DNA of 64,000 bases. Source: CAVUEG01 sp963740525. Lineage in GTDB: Bacteria > Actinomycetota > Actinomycetes > Propionibacteriales > Nocardioidaceae. The notes under the pieces were generated by a model. That model was given only the letters and a program-made list of their open reading frames with translations. It did no database searches and had not been told where the DNA came from. The stretch is from assembly GCA_963740525.1 (NCBI GenBank), contig CAVUEG010000005.1:124001-188000 (forward strand). Direction: 5' to 3'. Position numbers and translations under genes: made by a program. This document shows, piece after piece, positions 16,729-24,775 of this stretch. Positions within the stretch are counted from its first letter, which is position 1. Each line of letters opens with the position of its first letter.

Positions 16729-17385
16729 GTGACCATGGCGCCGGGTTGTCCGCGTTGTACGTCCTCGGTGGCCGAGGAGGGCGACGGGTGGGCGTGTCTC
16801 GACCACGGCGCGGTCCTCCCGTTCTGGCAGCCGGGAGCGGCGACGTACGAGTCGTTCGCGGAACATCTCGCGATGAGCCTGGACATGCCGACGTACCTGC
16901 CGTGGCCGATGGGGCCGGACTGGTCGGTCGCCAGGTTCGGATCCGTGGGGGCGCCGGGCCGGCCCACCCGCGCCACGGCGGTCGCGTGCGCCGGCAGCAC
17001 CCTGCTCGACGGTCCGGTCGAGGTCACCATCGTGGCCGAGGAGCCCGGGGTCGCCCTGGGCGCGCGGATCATGGGCACCCACCACGACGACCCCGGTGAC
17101 GAGATCGGGAGCGGTCAACCGCAGGTGAAGGTGCTCATCGACCATCGCGAGGTTCCGCTCTGGGCGGTCTCGACCAGCCTGGCGGACCCCGAGTTCGACC
17201 GGACCGTGTTCGCCGGCGAGGCTCAGGGCCGGTGGCTGTGGCTGATGCTGCGCCCCGCTGCCGCCGCGCTGCTGCTGCGCGACGACTGGATCCTGGCCGA
17301 TGTCACCAACGCCGGACCGCAGCTGGTCGAGATGCCTTCGGCGGGGCACTGCCTGCCTGGTGAGCGGCGCCGGCCGACGGCCTAG
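16729..17385 (+). CDS. DUF6758-like actinobacterial protein
   Basis: A 218-residue soluble protein. The N-terminus holds a C-x2-C pair followed by C-x2-H (CPRCTSSV...WACLDHG), suggesting a small zinc ribbon. The rest includes PTYLPWPMGPDWSVARFG and a C-terminal LWLMLRPAAAALLLRDDWILADV stretch. These match an uncharacterised family that in actinobacteria usually sits directly before a PHP-domain gene and a MarC gene, as here. Family assignment is from memory of that arrangement. No function is proposed. Confidence 0.65.
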   Translation: MTMAPGCPRCTSSVAEEGDGWACLDHGAVLPFWQPGAATYESFAEHLAMSLDMPTYLPWPMGPDWSVARFGSVGAPGRPTRATAVACAGSTLLDGPVEVTIVAEEPGVALGARIMGTHHDDPGDEIGSGQPQVKVLIDHREVPLWAVSTSLADPEFDRTVFAGEAQGRWLWLMLRPAAAALLLRDDWILADVTNAGPQLVEMPSAGHCLPGERRRPTA

Positions 17386-17388
17386 AGT
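17383..17388 (+). promoter_or_regulatory. leaderless-type -10 box for the PHP gene
   Basis: TAGAGT overlaps the stop of the preceding gene and is followed by six bases and GTG 17395, the same geometry as at 14138 and 22677. Confidence 0.5.
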
Positions 17389-17394
17389 TCGCTC

Positions 17395-18243
17395 GTGCGC
17401 ATCGACCTCCACGCCCACTCGCGACGCTCCGACGGGACCCAGTCCCCGGCCGAGCTGGTGCGCGCCGCGGCGGAGGCCGGCATCGACCACCTGGCGCTGA
17501 CCGACCATGACACGGCACGCGGCTGGGACGAGGCCGCCGAGGCTGCCGACCAGGAAGGGATCGACCTGGTGCGCGGCATGGAGATCTCGTGCCGGTTCGG
17601 GGGTGCGGGCGTGCATCTGCTGGCCTACCTCGTCGACCCGGTCGACCCGTCGCTGACCGCGCAGCTCGACCGGGTGCTCGACGGCCGGCGTTCGCGGATC
17701 CCGGCCATCCTGTCCCGGCTGCGGGACCACGGTCTGGCCGTCGACAGCGCCGACGTGCTCGCCATCTCCGGCGAGACGGTCTCGACGGGTCGCCCGCACG
17801 TCGCCGACGCTCTCGTCGCCCGCGGGTACGTCGCCACTCGCCGTGAGGCGTTCGACCGCTACCTCGGCCCCGGAGGCCCGGCGTACGTCGACCGGTACGC
17901 CGCTCCCCTCGAGGAGATGATCGGCATCGTCCGCGAGGCCGGAGGGGTGAGCGTTGTGGCCCACCCGTGGGCGGCGCGGCACCGGCACGACGCACTCGAC
18001 GAGGCCGGCTTCGCGAGGCTCCAGGCGGCGGGTCTCGCCGGGATCGAGGTGGACCACCAGGACCACCCGGGTCCGGTCCGGGACGAGCTGCGCGCGATCG
18101 CGAGGAACCTCGGCCTGCTCGTCACCGGAGGCAGTGACTGCCACGGCGAGGGCAAGGTCGACCACGAGCTCGGCTGTGAGACCACGGCGCCGGACCAGTT
18201 CGAGGCGCTGGTCTCCCTGAGCACGTCGCAGGTGCCGCGATGA
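17395..18243 (+). CDS. PHP-domain phosphoesterase
   Basis: A 282-residue metallo-phosphoesterase of the polymerase-and-histidinol-phosphatase type. Metal-binding motifs appear in order: DLHAHSRRSDGT at residues 4-15, TDHDT near 39, EIS near 62, VAHPW near 187 and GSDCHG near 245. Relatives include nucleoside 3',5'-bisphosphate phosphatase-like enzymes (YciV/TrpH). It begins at GTG with a leaderless-type promoter and overlaps the MarC reading frame at its end by ATGA. Confidence 0.85.
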   Translation: MRIDLHAHSRRSDGTQSPAELVRAAAEAGIDHLALTDHDTARGWDEAAEAADQEGIDLVRGMEISCRFGGAGVHLLAYLVDPVDPSLTAQLDRVLDGRRSRIPAILSRLRDHGLAVDSADVLAISGETVSTGRPHVADALVARGYVATRREAFDRYLGPGGPAYVDRYAAPLEEMIGIVREAGGVSVVAHPWAARHRHDALDEAGFARLQAAGLAGIEVDHQDHPGPVRDELRAIARNLGLLVTGGSDCHGEGKVDHELGCETTAPDQFEALVSLSTSQVPR

Positions 18244-18861
18244 GCGCCGTCGTCGACGTGACGCTGCTCGCCAGCGCGTTCGTCACGCTGTTCGTGATCA
18301 TGGACCCGGTCGGCACGATCCCGATCTTCCTGTCGCTGACCGGCGGACGTTCGGCCGCGACCGCGCGCGACGCGCGGCCTGGCAGGCGGTCGCGGTGTCG
18401 TTCGGCGTGATCAGCGCGTTCGCGTTCTTCGGCCAGCAGATCCTGGCCTACCTGGGCATCTCGCTGCCCGGCGCTCCAGTGCGCCGGGGGTCTGCTGCTG
18501 CTGCTGGTCGCGCTCGAGCTGCTGACCGGCAAGAGGAGGAACCGAGCGCCAGTGGCGGAGACCAACGTGGCGCTGGTGCCGCTCGGCACCCCGCTGCTCG
18601 CCGGGCCCGGCGCGATCGTCGCGACGATGGTGTTCTGCGGCAGGTCGAGGCGTTCGCGGACTTCGCCGCGGTCGCGCTCGGCGTGATCGGCTGGTGCACC
18701 TGGCCTTCTGGCTGGCGATGCGGTTCTCGCTGCCGATCCTGCGGCTGATCCGGGAGAGCGGCGTCCTGCTGGTCACCCGGATCGCCGGTCTGCTGCTGTC
18801 GGCGATCGCCGTCCAGCTGGTCGCCGACGCGGTGCGGGCGTTCATCGCCGGCGAGGGCTGA
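18240..18861 (+). pseudogene. MarC-family membrane protein, frame disrupted
   Basis: The frame starts at ATG 18240 and gives a good MarC N-terminus (TLLASAFVTLFVIMDPVGTI). It breaks near 18365-18375, resumes as QAVAVSFGVISAFAFFG in another frame, breaks again near 18475, and continues as GLLLLLVALELLTGK, then VALVPLGTPLLAGPGAIV and finally SGVLLVTRIAGLLLSAIAVQ to TGA 18859. All parts of a normal six-helix MarC protein are present in order, so a few lost or gained bases explain the damage. Similar breaks continue in the next genes, which points to sequence error more than decay. Confidence 0.7.
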
Positions 18862-18867
18862 GGCCGG

Positions 18868-19640
18868 CTACCTGCGGCCGACGCGCTGGAAGCGCGCGAG
18901 CAGCCGCTCGGGGCGCAGTGCCGGATGTACGCGCCGGTGAGTCACCTTGTAGCGCTTGGTCGGGATCGAGATGCGCCTTGCCGGCGGCGAGGTCGGCCAG
19001 CGCCTCGCGGACCAGGTCGGTCGGCGTCGAGCCACAGGAACCGGGCGCGGAGTCGCGGCCGACCTCCATCCGCTCGTGGAACTCGGTGCGGCATGAAGCC
19101 GGGGCACAGCGCCATCACCCGGACGCCGCGGTCGCGGTAGGTCGAGGTCGCGCCCACTCGCTGAACGAGGTGACGTAGGCCTTGGCCGCGCTGTAGGTGC
19201 CGCGGGGGAGGAAGCCGGCGACGCTGGAGACGTTGACGACCGCGCCGCGCCGCGCGCCACCATCGGCGCCAGCGCCGCGTGGGAGAGCCGCATGCACGGC
19301 GGTCACCAGCACGTCGAGCATCTGCCTGCTCGGCTCGACGGAGTTGGCCAGGAACGGCTCCTTGAGGCCGAAGCCGGCGTTGTTGACCAGCAGGTCGACC
19401 GGCCGGTCGGGGTCGGCGAGCCGGGCCTCCACCTCGGCGAGCTGCGTCGCGGTCGGCGAGGTCGGCGAGCGAGCACCTCGACTGCGACGCCGTACGTCGC
19501 TGCCGAGCTCGCGGCGACCTCGTCGAGCCGGTCCGGCATCGCGGGCGACCAGCACCAGGTCGTGGCCGCGCGCGGCCAGCTGGCGGGCGAACTCGAGGCC
19601 GATGCCGGCCGTGGGGCCGGTGATCGAGCGCGACGGTCAT
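18868..19640 (-). pseudogene. short-chain dehydrogenase/reductase, frame disrupted
   Basis: Minus-strand SDR pieces in several frames: an ATG at 19640, then a segment PDRPVDLLVNNAGFGLKEPF, then VNVSSVAGFLPRGTYSAAKAYVTSF with the catalytic Tyr-x3-Lys (YSAAK), and a C-terminal RFQRVGRR before TAG 18868-18870. The order and spacing fit a single SDR of about 255 residues broken by several single-base changes. Substrate unknown. Part of the run of damaged frames at 18.3-21.2 kb. Confidence 0.7.
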
Positions 19641-19737
19641 GGGCCGAGCGCAACCAGAAGCCCATCGAAGCCGCACCGGCACCCTGACGGGGCTCCGGCG
19701 CGAAAGGCGGCTCTCGTCCGGCAGAATGAGCCGTGAC

Positions 19738-20514
19738 ATGACGACCAGCGCTCGCCGTCGCCAACCAGAAGGGTGGCGTCGCCAAGACCACCACCGTCGC
19801 CTCGCTGGGAGCCGCTCTCGCCGAGCTGGGCAACGGGTGCTGCTCGTCGACCTCGACCCCCAGGCCTGCCTGACCTTCAGCCTGGGGATCGACCCCGAGG
19901 ACCTGGAGCTCTCGGTGCACCACGTGCTGACCAAGGGCGTCGACGCCGGCCGAGGTGATCGTCGAGACCGAGGACGGCGTCGACCTGCTGCCGGCCACGA
20001 TCGAGCTGGCCCGGGCCGAGGCCGACCTGCTCACCCGCACCGGCCGCGAGCACGTGCTCAGATGCGCTGCGTCGAGGACCTCGAGCGACTACGACTGGGT
20101 GCTGCTCGACTGCCCGCCCTCGCTCGGCGTGCTCACCGTGGCCGCCCTGACCGCGGCCGAGCGCGCGTGCTGATCCCGCTCCAGTGCGAGACGCTGTCGC
20201 ACCGCGGCGTCGGCCAGCTGCTCGACACGGTGCACGACGTCCGCCGCTTCACCAACCGCAAGCTCGAGGTGTGGGGCGTGCTGCCGACGCTGTACGACGG
20301 CCGCACCAACCACGCCCGGGCCGTGCTCGAGACCATCTCCGAGACCTACGACCTCGACGGTCATCGAGCCGCCGATCCCGAAGTCGATCCGGTTCGCCGA
20401 GGCGCCGGCCGCCGGCCGCTCGATCCTCGTCCACGACGCGCAAGCACCGCGGTGCCGAGGCCTACCGCGAGGTCGCCGAGAACCTGGTCACCGCGCTGCC
20501 CGGAAGAGCAGTAG
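19738..20514 (+). pseudogene. ParA/Soj-family ATPase, frame disrupted
   Basis: Starting at ATG 19738, pieces in three frames spell a ParA-like protein: the deviant Walker A VANQKGGVAKTTTVASLGAA, then VLLVDLDPQACLTFSLGID, DYDWVLLDCPPSLGVLTVAAL, IPLQCETLSHRGVGQLLDTV and VWGVLPTLYDGRTNHARAVL, ending at TAG 20512-20514. In relatives such genes act in positioning of chromosomes or other cargo; no ParB gene is seen nearby. At least four frame breaks are needed across 780 bases, unlikely for ordinary decay since all motifs are perfect. Confidence 0.7.
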
Positions 20515-20519
20515 CCCCG

Positions 20520-21199
20520 ATGGACGACCCGCGGCGCCCGACCAGACACCGCGGCTGCGCCGTGGCCGCTCGGCCGCCGCGGGGGTCTCGGCGACGGTGA
20601 CGCTGGTGGCCGTGCTCGGCGCTGTCGGCGTGATCCCCGATGGGGGTGCCAGCGCGGCGTCGGCGGCGGAGCCGGCCACGGGCGCCGCAGCGAGCTCTCC
20701 GGCCTGGTCGACCGCTCAGGTGCCGAAGCGTTCCGATGACCAGGGACGGCCGTTCCCGGACCACGCCAGGACTCCCGCAGCCTCGACACGACCAAGCTGC
20801 CCGCCGACTCGGGCGCCGGGCGCCGGGTGGTGTTCGCGATGGACCGCCAGCGGGTCTGGCTGGTCGGCGCGGCACGACGCAGGTGCGGCGTACCTACCTG
20901 GTCTCCGGCAGCGTCACCGACAACCTGCGACCCCGGCAGCTACGAGGTGTACTCCCGCTCGCTGGACGCGGTCGGGATCGACGACTCCGGGACGATGAGG
21001 TACATGGTGCGCTTCGCCTCGGGCGCCAACGCCGCGATCGGCTTCCACGACATCCCGGTCAAGGACGGCGCAGCTGGTGCAGACCGCGTGATGAGCTCGG
21101 CACCCCGCAGTCGCACGGCTGCATCCGCCAGGCGCGACGCGACGCGAAGGCCTGTGGGACTTCGCGCCGGTCGGCACGAAGGTCGTCGTCGTTCCTTGA
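20520..21199 (+). pseudogene. L,D-transpeptidase (YkuD family), frame disrupted
   Basis: From ATG 20520 the frames show a hydrophobic N-terminal segment (VTLVAVLGAVGVIPDGGAS), then VVFAMDRQRVWLVGA, YLVSGSVTDN, YEVYSRSLDAVGIDDSGTM, RYMVRFASGANAAIGFHDIP and the catalytic SHGCIR at 21111-21128, ending near VGTKVVVVP at TGA 21197. This is a secreted or anchored peptidoglycan cross-linking enzyme. The Cys and His of the motif are intact; only the reading frame is broken, in several places. Confidence 0.7.
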
Positions 21200-21206
21200 G
21201 CCGGCG

Positions 21207-22668
21207 TCAGCGCCTGGGCGGGCTGTGCCGACCGCGGGTCCGCTGCGGCTGCGGTTGCGTGCTGCGCGAGCGGGCCGCGCTGGTCGCCGGACGGCCTCGG
21301 CCGGCGGCGTTGACGGCTGTCCCTCGCCCGAGCGCTGGCCGCGGTTGCCCGACGCGCGCGTCGCAGCCGCGAGCCTCGAGCGCGGCGCTCGCGCGCGCGG
21401 GCGCGGCTCGCGGGGCTTCTCGGGATGGTGCGCCCCTTGGTGCCGGGCGCGATCCCCATGTCGTGGTACAGGTGCTCGGACGTCGAGTACGTCTCGAGCG
21501 GGTCCTCGAACGGCAGGTCCAGGGTCTTGTTGATGACCTTCCACCGGGTCAGGTCGGCCCAGTCGACGAAGGTCACCGCGATGCCCGAGGCACCGGCGCG
21601 GCCGGTGCGGCCGATCCGGTGGACGTAGGTCTTGTCGTCCTCGGGGCAGGTGTAGTTGATGACGTGGGTGACCGCCTCCACGTCGATCCCACGGGCGGCG
21701 ACGTCGGTGGCGACGAGGACCTTGAGCTTGTCCTCGCGGAACTTCGCCATCGCACGCTCACGGGCGGCCTGCTGCATGTCGCCGTGCAGCGGGCTGGAGT
21801 CGAAGCCACGCTCGGTGAGGTCGTCGGCGATCCGCTGCGCCTGGCGCTTGGTGCGGGTGAAGACGATCGTCTTGCCGGAGTTCTCCGACTGGAGGATCCG
21901 CGCGATCATCTCCGGCTTGTCGAGGTCGTGCGCGAGGTACACGAACTGCGCGGTCGCGGGCACCATCTGGCCGTCGTAGCTCGACTCGGCCCGGATGTTC
22001 ATCGGGTGCCGCATGTGGGTGCGGGCCAGGCTGACGATCGCGGACGGCATGGTTGCCGAGAACAGCATGGTCTGGCGGGTCTCGGGAGTCTTGGCGATCA
22101 GCTTGAGGACGTCCGGCATGAAGCCGAGGTCGAGCATCTCGTCGGCCTCGTCGAGCACCAGTGCCTTGACGTGGGAGAGGTCCAGGGAGCGCCGGTTGGC
22201 CAGGTCGAGGAGTCGCCCGGGCGTGCCGACGACGATCTCGACACCACGCTCGAGAGCTTCGAGCTGGCCCTCGTACGGCACGCCGCCGTACACGGTGAGC
22301 ACGCGGGTGCCGCGGTCGGCGCCGGCCAGGCTCATGTCGCTGGAGACCTGGAGCGCGAGCTCACGGGTCGGCGCGATGATCAGGGCCTGGGGCTTGCCGG
22401 GAGCGGCGAGGTCCTCGAAGTCGGGGTCGTGGGGAGCGACGGCGCGCTGCAGCACGGGGATGCCGAATGCCAGGGTCTTGCCGGTGCCGGTGCGTGCCTG
22501 GCCGATGAGGTCGGTGCCCATGAGGGCCACCGAGAGCGTCATCTCCTGGATCGGAAAGGGGGTGGTGATGCCGCCACGCTCGAGGGCGTCGGCGATCTCG
22601 GGGAGTACCCCGAGTTCTCTGAAGGTGGTCAGGATCCTGCCTGTCTGTGCGAAAACTTGTGGGGTCAG
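21207..22668 (-). CDS. DEAD-box ATP-dependent RNA helicase
   Basis: The helicase core is intact on the minus strand: Q-motif FPIQE, motif I ARTGTGKT, Ia PTRELALQ, II DEADEML, III SAT, then VFTRTKRQAQRIADD, VATDVAARGIDV and HRIGRTGRAG. Homologues unwind RNA in ribosome assembly or RNA decay. The first in-frame ATG (22542) lies inside the Q-motif region, so the true start is upstream; the frame is open to at least 22668 without ATG, GTG or TTG, which leaves a CTG start or a base error near the TTTT run at 22652. The basic C-terminal tail appears frameshifted near 21.2-21.4 kb, ending best at TGA 21207. Confidence 0.8.
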
Positions 22669-22676
22669 TCTATCGG

Positions 22677-22682
22677 TAGGCT
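22677..22682 (+). promoter_or_regulatory. leaderless-type -10 box for the ferritin-like gene
   Basis: TAGGCT, six bases, then ATG 22689. It sits in the divergent region with the helicase gene. Confidence 0.55.
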
Positions 22683-22688
22683 GCGGCC

Positions 22689-23405
22689 ATGAGTGACGCG
22701 CTGCCCGACCAGCCCCCCGCGAAGGACGTCCCGGTCGCTCTGGCGGACCCTGCCTACCGCGAGGCGGTGGTCGATCTGCTCGGTGCGATCGCGTACGGCG
22801 AGGTGTCCGCGTTCGAGCGTCTGGCCGAGGACTCGAAGATGGCGCCCACGCTCAGGGACAAGATCGAGCTGGCTGCGATGGCAACCACGGAGTTCACCCA
22901 TCTGATGGCCCTGCGCGACCGGATCACCGACCTGGGCGCGGACCCGTTCGCGGCGATGGCGCCCTTCCAGCGTCCGATCGACGCCTTCCACAACCACACC
23001 GCGCCGAGCGACTGGCTGGAGGGCCTGGTCAAGGCCTACGTGGGTGACGGCCTGGCCTCGGACTTCTACCGGGAGGTCGCGGCCTTCCTGGACCCCGGCA
23101 CCCGGGACCTGATCATCGCCTCGCTCGAGGACTCCGGGCAGTCCGCGTTCGTCGTGGACCGGGTCCGCAAGGCGATCGTCACCGACCACCGGGTCGGCGG
23201 CCGCCTGGCCCTGTGGGGCCGGCGGATCATGGGGGAGGCGCTCTCGCAGGCGCAGCGGGTGATCGCGGAGCGCGATGCGCTCACCGCGCTGCTGTCGGGC
23301 GGCGTCGACCGTCCGGGGATGGACCTGGCGGCGATCAGCCGGATGTTCACCCGGCTGACCGAGAACCACGCCCAGCGGATGGCCGATCTCGGCCTCTCGT
23401 CCTGA
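22689..23405 (+). CDS. ferritin-like-fold protein (MiaE_2 family)
   Basis: A 238-residue, largely helical protein of the actinobacterial ferritin-like family related to tRNA hydroxylase MiaE. The first helices, YREAVVDLLGAIAYGEVSAFERLAEDS and IELAAMATTEFTHLMALRDRI, carry the E and E-x2-H residues expected for a di-metal site. The true substrate is unproven. It lies divergent from the DEAD-box gene, as Rv3210c does from rhlE in M. tuberculosis (from memory), which supports the family call. Confidence 0.75.
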   Translation: MSDALPDQPPAKDVPVALADPAYREAVVDLLGAIAYGEVSAFERLAEDSKMAPTLRDKIELAAMATTEFTHLMALRDRITDLGADPFAAMAPFQRPIDAFHNHTAPSDWLEGLVKAYVGDGLASDFYREVAAFLDPGTRDLIIASLEDSGQSAFVVDRVRKAIVTDHRVGGRLALWGRRIMGEALSQAQRVIAERDALTALLSGGVDRPGMDLAAISRMFTRLTENHAQRMADLGLSS

Positions 23406-23417
23406 CCTGCCCGGGGC

Positions 23418-23696
23418 TCAGGTTCGGCGAGAGTTCCGACCGGTCACGGTGGACGCGATGACCACCAGGACGGCAGCGGTCAGGACCGTCACGAAGCCTT
23501 GGGTCCAGTCGAGGCCACGGCTGCCGTTGCCGCCGAAGGCGCGGTAGATCAAGTCCCCGATCACCATGCCGCCGATACCGCAGATCACGGTCAGCCAGAG
23601 GGGGATGTTGTCCTTGTCGCCGGGCGCCAGGAACTTGCCCAGCAAGCCGACGATCGTGCCCACGATCAGGTAGAAGAGGATCGTTCCGACGGTCAT
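23418..23696 (-). CDS. GlsB/YeaQ/YmgE-family membrane protein
   Basis: A 92-residue protein with three hydrophobic segments and glycine motifs: TILFYLIVGTIVGLLGKFLA, PLWLTVICGIGGMVIGDLIY, then FVTVLTAAVLVVIAS. This is the transglycosylase-associated/GlsB stress-membrane family; despite the name no enzyme activity is established. AGAAAGG lies ahead of ATG 23696. It converges with the ferritin-like gene. Confidence 0.85.
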   Translation of the reverse strand: MTVGTILFYLIVGTIVGLLGKFLAPGDKDNIPLWLTVICGIGGMVIGDLIYRAFGGNGSRGLDWTQGFVTVLTAAVLVVIASTVTGRNSRRT

Positions 23697-23758
23697 GGTC
23701 GTTCGCCTTTCTCGTCAGCGCTGCGCGACCTGCGCGGCGCCATTCTCATGGATCCGGG

Positions 23759-23980
23759 TCAGGAGCGGAAGCCGACGGTCCCCGCGGCCGAGGTGCTCAC
23801 CTCGAGGTAGGCGATCTTCTGGGCCGGGACGAGCACCCGTCGACCCTTGACGTCGTTGAGCGAGAGCAGGCCGCCGTCCTCGAGCGCCTGGGACAGGGCG
23901 GCCTCGACGTCGGCCGGGGCCAGGTCGCAGTCGAGGGTGAGCTCACGGCTGGCGTGCTGGACGCCGATCTTGACCTCCAT
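23759..23980 (-). CDS. DUF3107-family protein
   Basis: A 73-residue protein starting MEVKIGVQHASRELTLDCD, a close fit to DUF3107 (TB9.4-like), a small actinobacterial family of unknown function. AGGAGG precedes ATG 23980. In actinobacteria it usually lies next to a TetR regulator and near the DEAD-box and MiaE_2 genes, as found here. Confidence 0.85.
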   Translation of the reverse strand: MEVKIGVQHASRELTLDCDLAPADVEAALSQALEDGGLLSLNDVKGRRVLVPAQKIAYLEVSTSAAGTVGFRS

Positions 23981-24029
23981 GGGAGGACCTCCTGGATCAG
24001 GGTGGGGGTTTGGTGGAAAAACTCAGAAC

Positions 24030-24659
24030 TCAGTGGGGCTCGTCGGCGCGGGGGTACCCCCGGATGCCCCTCCAGGCGAGTCCGGAGATCAGCGACGCCG
24101 CCTCGGTCTGCTCGATGCCGGCCCGGTCGGCGAGCCAGTAGCGGGCACTGACCTGGGCCATCCCGACCAGCGAGACCGCGAGCAGGCGCGCCTGCTCGTC
24201 GCCGAGGCCGGTGTCGTCGGAGATGACGTGGGCGATCAGGGCCGAGCACTCGTTCGTGACCCGGTCGAGGCGCTCGCGCACCGCCGGCTCGTTGGTGAGG
24301 TCGGACTCGAAGACCAGCCGGAACGCACCTTGGGCGCTGGCCACGTAGTCGTAGAAGACGTGCATGGTGGCCGTGACCCGCTGCTTGTTGTCCTCGGTTG
24401 ACTCCAGAGCCGAGCGCGAGGCGGCGATGATCGTGTCGCAGGACTGGTCGAGCAGCGCGAGGTAGAGATCGAGCTTGCCCGGGAAGTGCTGGTACAGCAC
24501 GGGTTTGGAGACTCCGGCCCGCTCGGCGATGTCGTCCATGGCCGCGGCGTGGTAGCCCTGGGCCACGAACACCTCGAGCGCGGACTCGAGAAGCTGGGCC
24601 CGCCTGGCGCGCCGTGGCAGGCGGCCGCCGCGTGGTCGCTGCTCGTCCGTCGTGGTCAC
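24030..24659 (-). CDS. TetR-family transcriptional regulator
   Basis: A 209-residue regulator. Residues about 18-64 form the helix-turn-helix: RRAQLLESALEVFVAQGYHA, then MDDIAERAGVSKPVLYQHFPGK. The rest is a helical ligand domain. It starts at GTG 24659 with TAGGGT six bases ahead (leaderless). Target and ligand unknown; by position it may control itself and the adjoining DUF3107 gene. Confidence 0.9.
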   Translation of the reverse strand: MTTTDEQRPRGGRLPRRARRAQLLESALEVFVAQGYHAAAMDDIAERAGVSKPVLYQHFPGKLDLYLALLDQSCDTIIAASRSALESTEDNKQRVTATMHVFYDYVASAQGAFRLVFESDLTNEPAVRERLDRVTNECSALIAHVISDDTGLGDEQARLLAVSLVGMAQVSARYWLADRAGIEQTEAASLISGLAWRGIRGYPRADEPH

Positions 24660-24665
24660 GTCCTC

Positions 24666-24671
24666 ACCCTA
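24666..24671 (-). promoter_or_regulatory. leaderless-type -10 box for the TetR gene
   Basis: TAGGGT on the minus strand, six bases before GTG 24659. Confidence 0.5.
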
Positions 24672-24706
24672 CTTGTTGGTACGTCGAGTCCTGCGGTCAG
24701 AGAGCA

Positions 24707-24739
24707 CGGAGGGGCCCCGCGTGGCGCGGGACCCCTCCG
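24707..24739 (-). terminator. terminator after the M6 protease gene
   Basis: A 15-base arm CGGAGGGGCCCCGCG pairs with CGCGGGACCCCTCCG (14 of 15 pairs) around a TGG loop, 37 bases past the protease stop on the minus strand. It separates the protease from the TetR gene. Confidence 0.7.
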
Positions 24740-24775
24740 GTTCTGCTGGCGCTGCTCGTGATCAGCGGTGGCCGA

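Noticed and set aside
18240..21199. A cluster of genuine pseudogenes
   Set aside because: Motifs are perfect and damage is limited to frame; five neighbours broken at once fits sequence error better. Kept as disrupted frames with that caveat.
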